DNA of 64,000 nt from Siphonodentalium dalli (lineage: Eukaryota; Mollusca; Scaphopoda; Gadilida; Siphonodentaliidae), in contig CP136061.1 of NCBI GenBank assembly GCA_032622095.1, positions 58,239,301 through 58,303,300 of the forward strand, in the 5' to 3' direction. Shown here one piece after another: positions 1 to 9,710 of this stretch. A program made the translations under genes and the position numbers. A model generated the notes under the pieces. It worked only from the letters and a program-made list of their open reading frames with translations. It searched no databases and had not been told where the DNA came from. The first letter of the stretch is position 1. Every line of letters begins with the position of its first letter.

Positions 1-96
1 TCCTCGACTCGAATCAAATATTGTGTACCCCCCCCCCCCCGAAGCCAATGGAAATAGTAATTTGCGAGCGTTAAATCGGATTATGCATCTTTAATT
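1..96 (+). repeat. 3' fragment of dispersed repeat R1
   Basis: The segment resembles the end of the fuller copy at about 23440-23525, including a shared terminal phrase GATTATGCATCTTTAA. A run of 13 C interrupts it at 28-40. Other copies lie at 1643-1943 (inverted), 34170-34580 and the duplicates of the latter. No coding capacity is evident and the class of the repeat is unknown. Confidence 0.55.
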
Positions 97-570
97 GATA
101 TGCGAATTTAATATAGGAACATAATTATGTTTTAATTGTAATGATATAGGTATGTTTTGATCACACTTTCGATAACCGACATTTAGTTTGTTGGGTGGAA
201 AGAGAACGGCGATATATAGATAACAGTTGTGACGGCTACACCAAACACTTAGTAACAAACACGTGGTCGATATAAATTACTGGCTTTAATGCAATTCGGG
301 TGAACTTTTAAGAGCACGCCCAATTATTCTGCTGACAGATTTTAGGAGCGAATATCAACCAAGAGCTCCCGGAACAATAAACAATCCATACCGGTCTAAG
401 TAAAGTCCAGGTAAACCAGTAACTAATGATGTACGCTGGATGCAAACATATATGCATCAATTTATTTGCGAAAATTGCGTCAGAGACAAGGCTCACAAGA
501 CCGATTTGGTAATCTGTCATATTCATCATCCCAATATTAAACCAGTCATTTCAGTCATTTGAATTTCTAT

Positions 571-638
571 CCGAAATGGGCTGTACTTGAGCCACTTTAA
601 GCGCCTGCTCTGAAAGCTAATTAGCCCACATACGTAAC
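571..638 (+). repeat. 68-bp direct repeat, copy 1
   Basis: This 68-bp stretch (beginning CCGAAATGGGCTGTACTTGA) recurs essentially unchanged at 2287-2354. The two copies bracket about 1.65 kb. The repeat is followed at once by a second duplicated segment (639-756), so it probably marks the edge of a mobile or rearranged block. Confidence 0.7.
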
Positions 639-756
639 TGGAATGGTGAGACCGATTTTGTTTTGATGACCTTTATCGGAAAGTGCATTTCGTGATATTG
701 TACTGTAACTGGTATGGTACTATTGATGGACAATTACCGAGAGCATGCATTCCCGA
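639..756 (+). repeat. Duplicated segment, copy 1
   Basis: It matches 3797-3928 closely, apart from about 14 extra bases in the second copy. Both start TGGAATGGT and end near GAGCATGCATTCCCGA. The open frames here are short and not conserved between the copies, so I read it as non-coding repeat. Confidence 0.6.
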
Positions 757-1642
757 CAGCGACAGAAATACACGAAGGGAAGGGCGCCTGTCACTTTTAC
801 CGGATCATTGTTATTTTTACTTTTACCATTACCATTCCATTCCACTGAATGATGTCAACAACAGTCTCAAATTCTATTCCGTTTACGTCGGCGTCCTGAA
901 TAATCTATGCAATGAAACAGAAGTGGAAATCGAGAGAGTCTGAGTGTGTGGATACACAATGAAGATGCTACTACACTGTCCGAAATGTTCAGAATCAAAT
1001 GATTCTTCACAACGATTTTATCCTTCAGAACCAGCGGGAAATCAAATTAAAGAACCAAGAGATATCAAATGATTCTTCATTTGGAACCAAATCTCAGAAC
1101 CATTTCAGAAACAGTAGGTTCTCCTCTCAATTGTTTTGTTCTCAATCGAAAAATACGGGAAACCAAACGATGAATGCATGGGTATAAGCCACTGCTCGCC
1201 TCTTCTTTGGCACATAAAGAGAATTCATAGTGGGCACTGCGAATTTTCAGTACAAATTGCTACAAAATTTAAATAACTGAACAAATAATAAGCAAAATCA
1301 GCAGGATATGAAAAAAATGGCGGCTTTCACATGTACACGCGCCTTTCGCATGAGGTTTAAAGCGACGTCTTCAGTCTGGAACTGTAACCATATATTCTTG
1401 AGCCAGTTATGTGTTTTTAAACCTAATTGGAGAACCAATATGCGTATAAAGACACTGATATACAACTGACCAATTCCACGAAAAATTCAGTCTGTTGCAG
1501 ACGAAATGTTTAGTTTACACATTATTTATTCCATGAACTATTACAATATATATAACCTATAACATATATATATATATATTATGTTGTCATGCATAGGACT
1601 GATTCGACACCAAGCATTAGTCGTTTCCGAATCTATTATTTT
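757..1642. other. No gene recognised
   Basis: The stretch holds short random open frames only. A small local repeat of ATCAAATGATTCTTC occurs near 994 and 1067. No domain, splice-linked exon or mobile-element terminus was recognised. Confidence 0.5.
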
Positions 1643-1943
1643 TCACCACCGATACTTTTCTGTGGCCCAGTAAAAAAATCGACGAGAAGACGGTCTCGGA
1701 TCAAATTGCGGATGAAGATTGGTAACTCTAAAATCAAGTGGCTTTTTTGTGTTAGATATTTGACAAACCGGCAAAATTTTGTTGAACAAAATGTTGATAA
1801 ATAACAGGTCTTGTGCAATTTTATATTATTATAGTTGACTGTGGTTAGAATTATTTTTGGGCAATTAACAGATTCTGATAACTGAAGCGGCATTTAAAAA
1901 AAATGTTGTTGTTGTTGTAATCTGATGATGTGGGGACCATCGA
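1643..1943 (-). repeat. Dispersed repeat R1, inverted copy
   Basis: It is the reverse complement of most of 23096-23400: a segment with (CAA)n, then GCCGCTTCAG, then a region ending near the CGGTGAAAA phrase. The copy is diverged by point changes and small indels. The (GTT)n run at about 1904-1918 is the most variable part. No reading frame is conserved between the copies. Confidence 0.65.
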
Positions 1944-2286
1944 ACCTGATTGAGTTCCTTTAATATAGTTGTGTCTATATGTCATAACAGAGGTGCGATT
2001 GTTAATGCTGTCCTTCCAAATCGTGGATTTTTTATGAAAGGTGATTAGACATTTCCGCATCAAGCAATGATTATTTAATTATCGTATATTTGTTTTTCTG
2101 GATTCTCGCGAGATGGGATGAGCCAATTACGTCAGGTTAAATACATATTAATAATTGCACACAAACATGCATCCATATAGGCCAGATGATCAATGACCGC
2201 AGCGACAAATTCATCTTTACCAATCCCAAACAGATACATTGATATAGCACATAAATAATTTTTCAAAGAATCTGAATCAGAGCAAA

Positions 2287-2354
2287 CCGAAATGGGCTGT
2301 ACTTGAGCCACTTTAAGCGCCTGCTCTGAAAGCTAATTAGCCCACATACGTAAC
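2287..2354 (+). repeat. 68-bp direct repeat, copy 2
   Basis: It is identical or nearly identical to 571-638. The flanks differ after TACGTAAC, which marks the repeat's right edge. Confidence 0.7.
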
Positions 2355-2802
2355 CGAACTCCATGCAGGGTTTACATCCCTTGATGACTCGGTAAGGCCG
2401 CTGCTACCGGCGACATTTCACCGACATTTGCATAATGGACTTCCGCGATATTAAAATATATACTAAACGAACAGAGCAACATGCTGCCCTTGTTAAGCAC
2501 ACAAACTACGAAAAAAAATTGTATAAATTTTGGACTTTATGTTTGAAAAGTCCCACTAAAATCGAAGAACTATATTTCGAAACGGTTTGATTCGGTTCTC
2601 CGATTATATTATCAACACAAAAGTATAAACGCACGTGTACGACATTGCCACAACTCGAACGGCAAGTCAAACACAAGAGTTCTATAAATTTGCTCCAATT
2701 TTGAAGAGTAGCTTGCGAAAATCGTCAACGAAATTACCGCTCTGATTTTCCATTCTGTCATTATGTTTTAGTGTGGGAATTGTTCTCAAAGCACATAGTA
2801 AA

Positions 2803-3737
2803 TTAGTCCAAGTCTTCTCGTACTAAAACCGGCTAAGATATTGGGATGGAGGTGCCGGTCTTTAGTCCGAGTTCCAGGCCCATGGTCTCCTTTGACACGA
2901 GTTAATCGTTAGTGACCCGCTCAAATAAAACCACAATTATATGAAATAAAATATCACAATTGCTACAATAAACGGATAGTTTCCGCAGAAGACATGCTAT
3001 TTGATCTGAAACCCACATCGGTTGTGAATTGAAAGCGGTAATTTAATGTGAAAAGAAACTTTTGCCGCAGTGTTTACATATTTTTTAAAGTATGCGAACT
3101 CAGTTGACCTTGCGAACTGCGTTCGGCATTTTCCGGTGAAAATATTCCGTAGATTTTCAATCAACCACGCACGATGAATTCTCCATTGTAATCGTAATTA
3201 TACGTGACAATAAATAAATTATTACATAGATTAAATACATATTGAAGATATAAATGTAATACATTAAATAAATTACGGGAATTATAACCATCTCACAGTT
3301 TAAAACAGTGTAAACACAATGACCATTAGAATATCATGGGGGCCGCCATTTTGTTTGTATCGAAATTCGTCTCGGCCAAAACAAACACCGGACAATGCCG
3401 AAGTTCTTCGGAACCTGAGTTCGGCTTTCAGTTAAGTAAACAAACAGAAAAAACAGCGATGTTGGTGACAATCAACCGGAATATTCTATGCGTAATTTAA
3501 CATGAAAGTTAGATTATTATACACCATTATGACCATGATATGTCTCTCTTTCCGATGTATATAGCATCATGTATTGATTCATTAGGTAAATCGAGTAAAA
3601 TACACCACAGATTCCCGCCACAGATCGTGGGCGTAACTCGTGTGATAGGATTGGTATGCAAGCGGGCTGGGACTAAAAACAGCAAATCGCCATCCCAATA
3701 TCTTAGCTGGTTTTAGTACAAGAAGACTGGGACTAAT
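2803..3737. mobile_element. Possible MITE bounded by ~70-bp inverted repeats
   Basis: The left arm 2803-2872 and right arm 3665-3737 are imperfect inverted copies, sharing GCTAAGATATTGGGATGG and flanking TTAGTCC-like ends. The interior of about 0.8 kb has no long reading frame. This fits a non-autonomous DNA transposon, but I could not fix a target-site duplication. A chance or older inverted duplication is the alternative. Confidence 0.4.
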
Positions 3738-3796
3738 AGTAAATTTGACTTTGGAGCGATCGGGTTTCGCCATGACTGGTGCGCTCTGGTCGAGAT

Positions 3797-3928
3797 TGGA
3801 ATGGTAAGACATATTTTGTTTTGATGACCTTTATCGGAAAGTGCATTTCGGGTGCTGGTATTCGTGATGTTGTACTGTAACTTGTACGGTACTATTGATG
3901 GACAATCACCGAGAGCATGCATTCCCGA
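3797..3928 (+). repeat. Duplicated segment, copy 2
   Basis: Second copy of 639-756, lying just outside the right arm of the inverted-repeat element and carrying about 14 extra bases (GGTGCTGGTATTC-like) in the middle. Confidence 0.6.
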
Positions 3929-5435
3929 TACCGAGCGAGGAAACGTAGACGACTTCATTAATTACGTTTATATAGCTTCTATAGAAACAATTCTCTCCTA
4001 ATAATAAGCTAAATTGAACCAGATGTAACTTGAAAGAACATTCTTTGGACAATACCTGTGACATATTCCGCATACAGAAATCTACATCCAATCATCTTCA
4101 TTTGAATTAGCTGAAATGCGTTTTCCTCAAAGATTCGTATTTTTGTAAATATAATCACAGACTGTCACTTCAATTATCGTACTGGTCCTTTAAATGTGCT
4201 AGAATTTCACCATTCTAAGTCAGAAGACATTCGACATGCGTGGCATAGCAATATTAAAAACATAAAATTGTTCGCAAAAATGCGTTAATGGCGGCCTCGA
4301 AAATAAAAGGAACTATATTTGGAAGGTCTATCATACATTTTTGTCACATGGGGATGATACCACATAATAATAATACAAGAAAACCAATGTCAGAATTGGT
4401 AACGCGCTCAAGATCATATATTATATGCCCGTGATTGTAATTATATAATATAAAATATATTGGTTTCACGAATGACCAACTCATAATTCCGTTAAAACAA
4501 CTAATCCTTCAAATTATTACAACAGCAGTTTATATATCACAACGGCTTATATATCACTGAAGGTTTCTCGTGCATCTCACCAGAATTCCCAACAACACCT
4601 TTTACATGACTCGGCCTCCGGGTCGCAGTTCGACTTTTAATCCGTCCCACAAATTCCCATTTCTATAAATAAAACGCCCATGGCCCATGTATATCAAGAA
4701 TCAGCGAAACATTATACACGCGGCGCGAGAAGTGATAGAGTCACTCCCCGAAGATGTAAAAACACCACCACTAAGAAGAATATCCAATTACGACATTTCG
4801 CGTGTTGAAAGCATTGGTATGTACACACAACTGTGACCCTGATACCCTGATTTGATTGGTATCTTATCTTACTAATTGGACTTTTATCGGTATAATTCCA
4901 CTGTAATAGTAATGTTTACATAACAGTTGTTAATTGTCTTAACATGCGAAATCAAGGTCGATAAATAAGGCCGCACTACGGGACATATAAGGCACTCACA
5001 GTGTATCAAGGTGAAAAAATAAAAAAAAGGTGTGTAAAACATCAGCATCCACTAAGAACAGCATGGGAAATAATAAATAGACTTCGTTCTAATTTTTAAT
5101 ATTGATAGATTTCCAGTGACAATATTTCGCATTGGAGAGTTATTAATCATGGAAATAAGAACAAATAGTCAATCTATTTCCCATCGTCTTGATGTTTTAC
5201 AGATATACTACATTTATATTATTTCTCTTGGACCAATTTCGAAGACCTTTAGTCTGATTATTTTGAAGATAAATGACGATATCTGAACTTTTATGTCAGA
5301 GATATATAGTCGTTGTATTTCCTGTAACAATGTCTTTTTCCGTGGAGAAGAAATCTCGTCTTATCTTTTGTCCTGACATGTAGTTTAGCATGTGAATAGT
5401 CATTTGGCCATAAGTTTCAACAACTGTCGACAAAC
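3929..5435. other. Upstream region of the cysteine-rich gene
   Basis: No other gene was recognised in these 1.5 kb. The promoter of the downstream gene should lie here or in an unseen upstream exon. AT-rich stretches make TATA-like words common, so I do not name a core promoter. The start codon at 5436 has a reasonable CAAAC-ATG context. Confidence 0.4.
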
Positions 5436-5504
5436 ATGTTGCTAGTATTAATTCCTTTCGGAATATTTGCAATCGTTTGTTTCAGTCCTTGTAATGGAGC
5501 ACAG
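5436..5504 (+). CDS. Astakine/prokineticin-like gene, exon 1 (signal peptide)
   Basis: The first exon encodes 23 residues from ATG: a short start, a hydrophobic core (LLVLIPFGIFAIVCF) and a small-residue end (CNGAQ) that suits signal-peptidase cleavage near Ala22. The exon ends with CAG followed by GTATGC, a good donor, and leaves phase 0. It joins in frame to 6483-6581 and then to 11684-11872, giving 118 residues after a 978-bp first intron. I found no other copy of this exon, so any alternative downstream exon set would depend on it. Secretion is inferred from the hydrophobic leader. The joining of exons is inferred from splice signals and phase, not from transcript evidence. Confidence 0.7.
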
Positions 5505-6482
5505 GTATGCATTCCGCTTTTACGATTGCGCGTGTTTAAATTAAATCCTCAACTAATCTTTAAACATCACAGTATAACTAAACATGTACAATTGCACGCC
5601 TTTGTTGAGTTTCGATGCTCAGAAGAAATTATTGACATGACATTTACTTGACCAAACTCGGTCGTGCAAGATGTTGTCATGTTAATATTCATGTCACGGT
5701 GTTTAGAGATAACATCTTGGTCGCTATATACACGTGCACAGCAACATCGTTTACTTTGACGAAATCGGCCAATGCATGGATGGAGAAATGGCATGTGCAA
5801 TCCATTCTTCGACCTACATTGGCCGGCTGCTATATCTGTAAATCATGTAGATTTGGAGATATCTGCTAGTGATTTAGGGATATCTCCTAATGAATTAACA
5901 GTTATCTGCTAGTGATTTGGACATATCGCCATATTAATATGGAGATATATCCTTATCAATTATAGATATCTCCAAAATACAAATACTAATAATAGCTAAT
6001 TATATTAGCACTCGCGCCAATCGTACCAAACATCCATTATGTAGTGACATTCTTTAAATACAAATTTCCTCAACCAAGGGCCAACCTCGATCTAGCCCGA
6101 TAATCTCTTGAAGGCACTACATATTACATATCTCAAAACTGTTCACCATGTAAATACATTTGTACCGTCATTTTGATTTCATTTGTATTGTAATATTGTG
6201 TTGGGAGAGGGGCTTCATAATTTGCAAAAACTTGTGCCCCGATCCCTTTTGTATATTATGCAAATAAAATATGTTTCAAGTCATGATATCTTCATAAGAA
6301 TTGGAGATATCTCTTAATCAATTGATGATATCTCCAAATTAATTGGAGATATCTCTGACTCACTAGAAGATATATGTAAATATAGGGGATAAATAGAGGG
6401 ACGAAGCCCCATAGCATGACTGCCATCATTTATCCCGTGTCGGGTATATATCACCTTCGAATATAGTTTATCTCGCTTGTAG
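5505..6482 (+). other. Intron 1 of the astakine-like gene
   Basis: The intron runs from GTATGC to a TTATCTCGCTTGTAG acceptor. It contains the palindrome-built element at 5830-6385, and no other coding exon was recognised. Confidence 0.6.
5830..6385. mobile_element. MITE-like element built from GGAGATATC palindromes
   Basis: Both ends consist of repeated GGAGATATC/GATATCTCC words, and the outer edges CTATATCTGTAAAT and ATGTAAATATAG are roughly inverted copies. The middle (about 6000-6290) holds a hairpin with GGGGC and GCCCC arms followed by AATAAA. That looks like the 3' tail of a LINE, so the element may be composite. A second copy lacking the left end is at 58388-58886. It lies inside intron 1. 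Confidence 0.55.
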
Positions 6483-6581
6483 AACCTTCATACGATTGAC
6501 GGCCATCTTGTGGATGTCCAGGACAACTGCACCATCACGGACCCTAATTCCTGCGGGCCATTAAAATGCTGTGTCAGGCAG
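6483..6581 (+). CDS. Astakine/prokineticin-like gene, exon 2a
   Basis: This internal exon has 33 codons. It is preceded by an in-frame TAG that is part of the TTGTAG acceptor and followed by the donor GTAAGC. It enters and leaves in phase 0. It encodes the N-terminal half of the cysteine domain: C-x7-C-G-P-x2-C-C (Cys39, 47, 52 and 53 of the joined protein), with Asn38-Cys-Thr a possible glycosylation sequon. The CxxxxCC block is characteristic of prokineticin/astakine proteins, secreted ligands known to act in blood-cell production in arthropods and reported in molluscs. A near-identical exon at 59229 differs by one residue (Gln to His). The symmetric phase means the exon can be duplicated or skipped without breaking frame. 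Confidence 0.75.
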
Positions 6582-6973
6582 GTAAGCGTGCTGTCATGGT
6601 TATTATTTTCACTTTGACGTTATAGATAAGTCTAGTTATATTTATATCAGAGATAAGGGTGCACGGATCAGTATGAGTGTTCATTGCTTCAACATGCTTT
6701 CCTCTGTGAGCGTGAACTCATTCCCGTTTCTTATCAAAATGTCCATGTATCGATCGGAATGGCTCATTGAGATTTCAAAATCGATTTTTGTTATTTTTTT
6801 CAAAGTATCAACAACCCTGCACCGAAACAATTTTTTTTATGAATCCAATTTAACTCTGATTTTTTTTTTGGGATGACTTTAGGACTCTCAAACAAATTTG
6901 TTGTATGAAGTGTTGTCCGGATGTGAGAGGGTGTCACCCCTACCCTAAATAAGCCCTGAATATCCATTAAACA

Positions 6974-7359
6974 TAGATTTCCCCACTGAACGGATGTTTT
7001 TTGTGTTATTTTGTATCGAATGTATGTTGTGTCAAACCTCTCTCTCTCTTTCTCTTTCACACTCTCCCCTCTCTCTCTCATTCTCTTTCATTCCCTTTCT
7101 CACCCTTAACTTCCGTATTACAATGTAATACCGTATCTCAATCCTAAATAATATTCCAATCAATCAGATCTATATATCCCGTCTGCTTTACCCCAGGTGA
7201 TATTTTTGTCGCTTGAGGTAACATTTATTCCACGAGGAGAGGACTTTAAAAAAAGCATTTCGCTTGTTGTCCAATCCTCTTCATAAATCTATATATTTAT
7301 ACATGTATATTATGTTTATGTCATATGTTTGATTTTTTGAAATAAATATTGTTTACACC
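6974..7359 (+). mobile_element. Retroposed insert with 5-bp target duplication
   Basis: The paralogous intron at about 59720 lacks this segment. Its empty site reads CATTAAACAGATATGG. Here AAACA occurs on both sides (6969-6973 and 7360-7364), a clear 5-bp target-site duplication around 386 bp. The insert has a CT-rich tract, then a GAGGAGAGGAC...GTCCAATCCTC hairpin and an AAATAAATATTG end. That layout is typical of the 3' end of a 5'-truncated LINE or a SINE that shares its tail. The exact family was not identified. Confidence 0.7.
7038..7105 (+). repeat. (CT)n-rich simple repeat
   Basis: Imperfect CTCTCT tracts lie inside the retroposed insert, with TTTC interruptions. Confidence 0.8.
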
Positions 7360-7374
7360 AAACAGAGATGGGTG

Positions 7375-7692
7375 AACCCTGCGTGCCGGTTAAACAATAT
7401 AGAATACAAGTCATGGTTATTTCACACAAATATGATAATTTTCGCACATTTTCAGAAGTAATGTTCATAACTCAACACACGAAGATGTACATGTACATCA
7501 CACTGAATTACATAAAAACGTGTCATTTTAGCTGAGAAATATAATCAAAATTTGAATTTTTTTAAGCTATATAAATGCTGCATACCAGCCTTGTTGTTGA
7601 ATCCTGGATACCTAAAATGGGCGTATGAATCCCGAGTACCAGTTAAAATATATACGATTCATGGTTATTTAACACTAACAAGATATGTTTGA
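7375..7692 (+). repeat. Degenerate ~240-bp units with minisatellite-like heads
   Basis: Two diverged units begin near 7375 and 7610. Each starts with a GAATCCTG...CCAGTTAA-like phrase and runs through GTCATGGTTATTT..., GTTCATAAC..CAACACACGAA and CACTGAATT(A/G)CAT. They relate the palindrome region to the minisatellite downstream. No protein is encoded. Confidence 0.5.
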
Positions 7693-7831
7693 CATATTTG
7701 CTGCGGTTATGTCCATAACTTCAACACACGAATATCTATCAGACTGAATTGCATCAAAACAATGTTTTGGTGCAATTCAGTCTGATAGATCTTCGTGCGT
7801 TGAAGTTATGGACATTAATGCAGCAAATATG
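7693..7831. repeat. 139-bp near-perfect palindrome, copy 1
   Basis: The arms 7693-7761 and 7763-7831 are 69 bp each around a single A at 7762, with about six mismatches by eye. The palindrome could extrude as a cruciform or give a long RNA hairpin. Copies are at 15906-16044 and 60046-60184. Confidence 0.85.
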
Positions 7832-7949
7832 TTAAAAATGCCTATGAATCCCGAGTACCAGTTAACAGAGAGGTGTGAGTCATGCGTACAATGCGTACAA
7901 ATTGAATTGAAGATCAGCCGAATCCTGCGTACCATCTGTCCGAATTTGT

Positions 7950-9377
7950 CCCCTGTAGTGTGGGAGTACGGCAGGGGGTAATGCTCTCCCCTTTCCTCTT
8001 TGCGATTTATATCAACGATCTTGAAAATTTTCTGCACGATTGTGCAGTTGATGGCCTGACCGAGTTGAACAATGTTTCCCACGACAAATTAGGCATTTAT
8101 TTGAAACTTATATGTTTACTCTACGCCGATGATACTGTCCTATTCGCTGAAGATTGTGTAAGTATGCAACGTACCCTTGACGCTTTCAGCGACTTTACAG
8201 AATCTTGGAAACTGAACGTGAACACTAGTAAAACCAAGGTTATGATTTTCAGCAGGGAGAGGGTGGTGACAGATGTAGAATTCAAATTATGCGACAAATC
8301 ATTAGATATTGTGGACGAGTTTCCTTATTTGGGAGTAAAACTATTTTATACCGGGCGATATCATAATGCAATCAAAATGATTAAAGAAACCGCTTGTAAA
8401 GCCATGTTTGGCTTACTGAGTAAAGTCAGGAAACTAGACGTATCAGTCGAGGTCGCTCTTAAATTGTTCGACTCGACTGTAGTTCCAATTTTGTTATATG
8501 GCTGCGAAATATGGGGGTTCGAAAATATGAAAGAAATTGAGAGCGTACATTTAAAATTCTGCAAAATATGGATGCACATGAAGACCAGCACTCCGAATTA
8601 CATGGTGTATGGGGAACTGGGCAGATACCCATTGGCCATAATGGCAAAGCAGAGAATATTAAGCTACTGGTCGAGACTCATGACGAGAGATGGGTCCGTT
8701 CTGGCCAAGAAACTATATGATATCTTGTTTCGTCTTATGGCACACGACGGTAAACTCTTTAGACATATTAACATTACTAAAACAATAATACACTCAGCTG
8801 GTTTCGGCGTGGCATGGTCGAATCAGGCACAGTTAATAGACAGCCAGAAAAAAGACATAACCAAAACTTTGATTGACCAGTTTACTCAGCAATGGTGGTT
8901 AGATATAGAATCGTCATCACGAGGAATATTTTACAAAGAACTGAAGTCAACCCTCCGCTTAGAAAACTATATTATCGATTTCCCCTTCAGTCTGAGAAAA
9001 TATTTGATAAAAATACGTACATGCAATCATAGATTGGAAGTAGAAACAAGTAGATGGGGAAAGCGAGGAGCAAAAAGAGATTTATGTAGCTTGTGCAAAA
9101 ATGAACTGGGTGATGAATACCATTTTGTTATGAAGTGCGCCAACTTGAGGCACCTGCGGGTAAAATACATATCCGAACACTATTGGAACCCACCTTCTAA
9201 GAAAAAAGTTTTACGAGCTACTGACAAAGTCTGGTCGCGTTGACTTGAGAAAATTAACACTTTTTCTGAAATTAGCGTTCAAATATAGAAATAGAAATTT
9301 ATAGCTGAATACATTTTATTAATGTTATTGAAATATCAAGTCAAAATGTTATGGCTGCTGTTGTTGTTGTTGTTAGT
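7950..9377 (+). mobile_element. 5'-truncated LINE, copy 1 (reverse transcriptase, frameshifted)
   Basis: The open frame 7960-9243 (427 codons) starts inside the RT domain at GVRQG..LSPFLF. It includes the catalytic YADD near residues 55-58, the thumb region with KTKVMIF, the LLYGCEIWG and TPNYMVYGELGR blocks common in invertebrate LINEs, and a C-x2-C-x8-H-x4-C knuckle at about 376-393. Endonuclease and the N-terminal RT motifs are missing, which is usual 5' truncation. An extra A near 9207 shifts the frame, so the C-terminus differs from the longer copy at 60161-61657. The tail is (TTG)n at about 9357-9375. It inserted among minisatellite-like units in intron 2. It cannot retrotranspose by itself. 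The clade within the non-LTR elements is uncertain. Confidence 0.85.
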
Positions 9378-9505
9378 ATTATATTAGTATTGATATAAGA
9401 CATCCTCGAAAAGTATCCTGATAGAACGTATTAGATGAATATAAAAACGACGATAATGAGGACTGACGATGGTTAACAGAGAGACTACCGCCATATCTAT
9501 CGACC

Positions 9506-9610
9506 AATCTTCTTCTATCTTCTTCTATCTTATTCTTCTTCTTCTTATCTTCTTCTTCTTTTCCTCTCATTCTTTTCCTCTTCTTCTTTTTCTGCTTCTT
9601 CTTCATTTTC
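9506..9610 (+). repeat. CTT-rich polypyrimidine tract
   Basis: About 100 bases are almost purely C and T on the plus strand (TTCTTC/TCTATC units). Such a tract could form triplex DNA. It recurs at about 17719-17823 and 61862-61966. Confidence 0.8.
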
Positions 9611-9710
9611 TGTGTTCTTTTATGTATATGTATATATTTCGCACTAAGCACCTTGTAAATATTGCACATCTCGCCAGTTACATGTGAACTCATGTCTTAG
9701 AGATTAAAGC

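Noticed and set aside
7960-9243. RT frame as a domesticated host gene
   Set aside because: It is 5'-truncated, sits in an intron, is frameshifted in two copies and has a simple-repeat tail, all as expected of a dead LINE.
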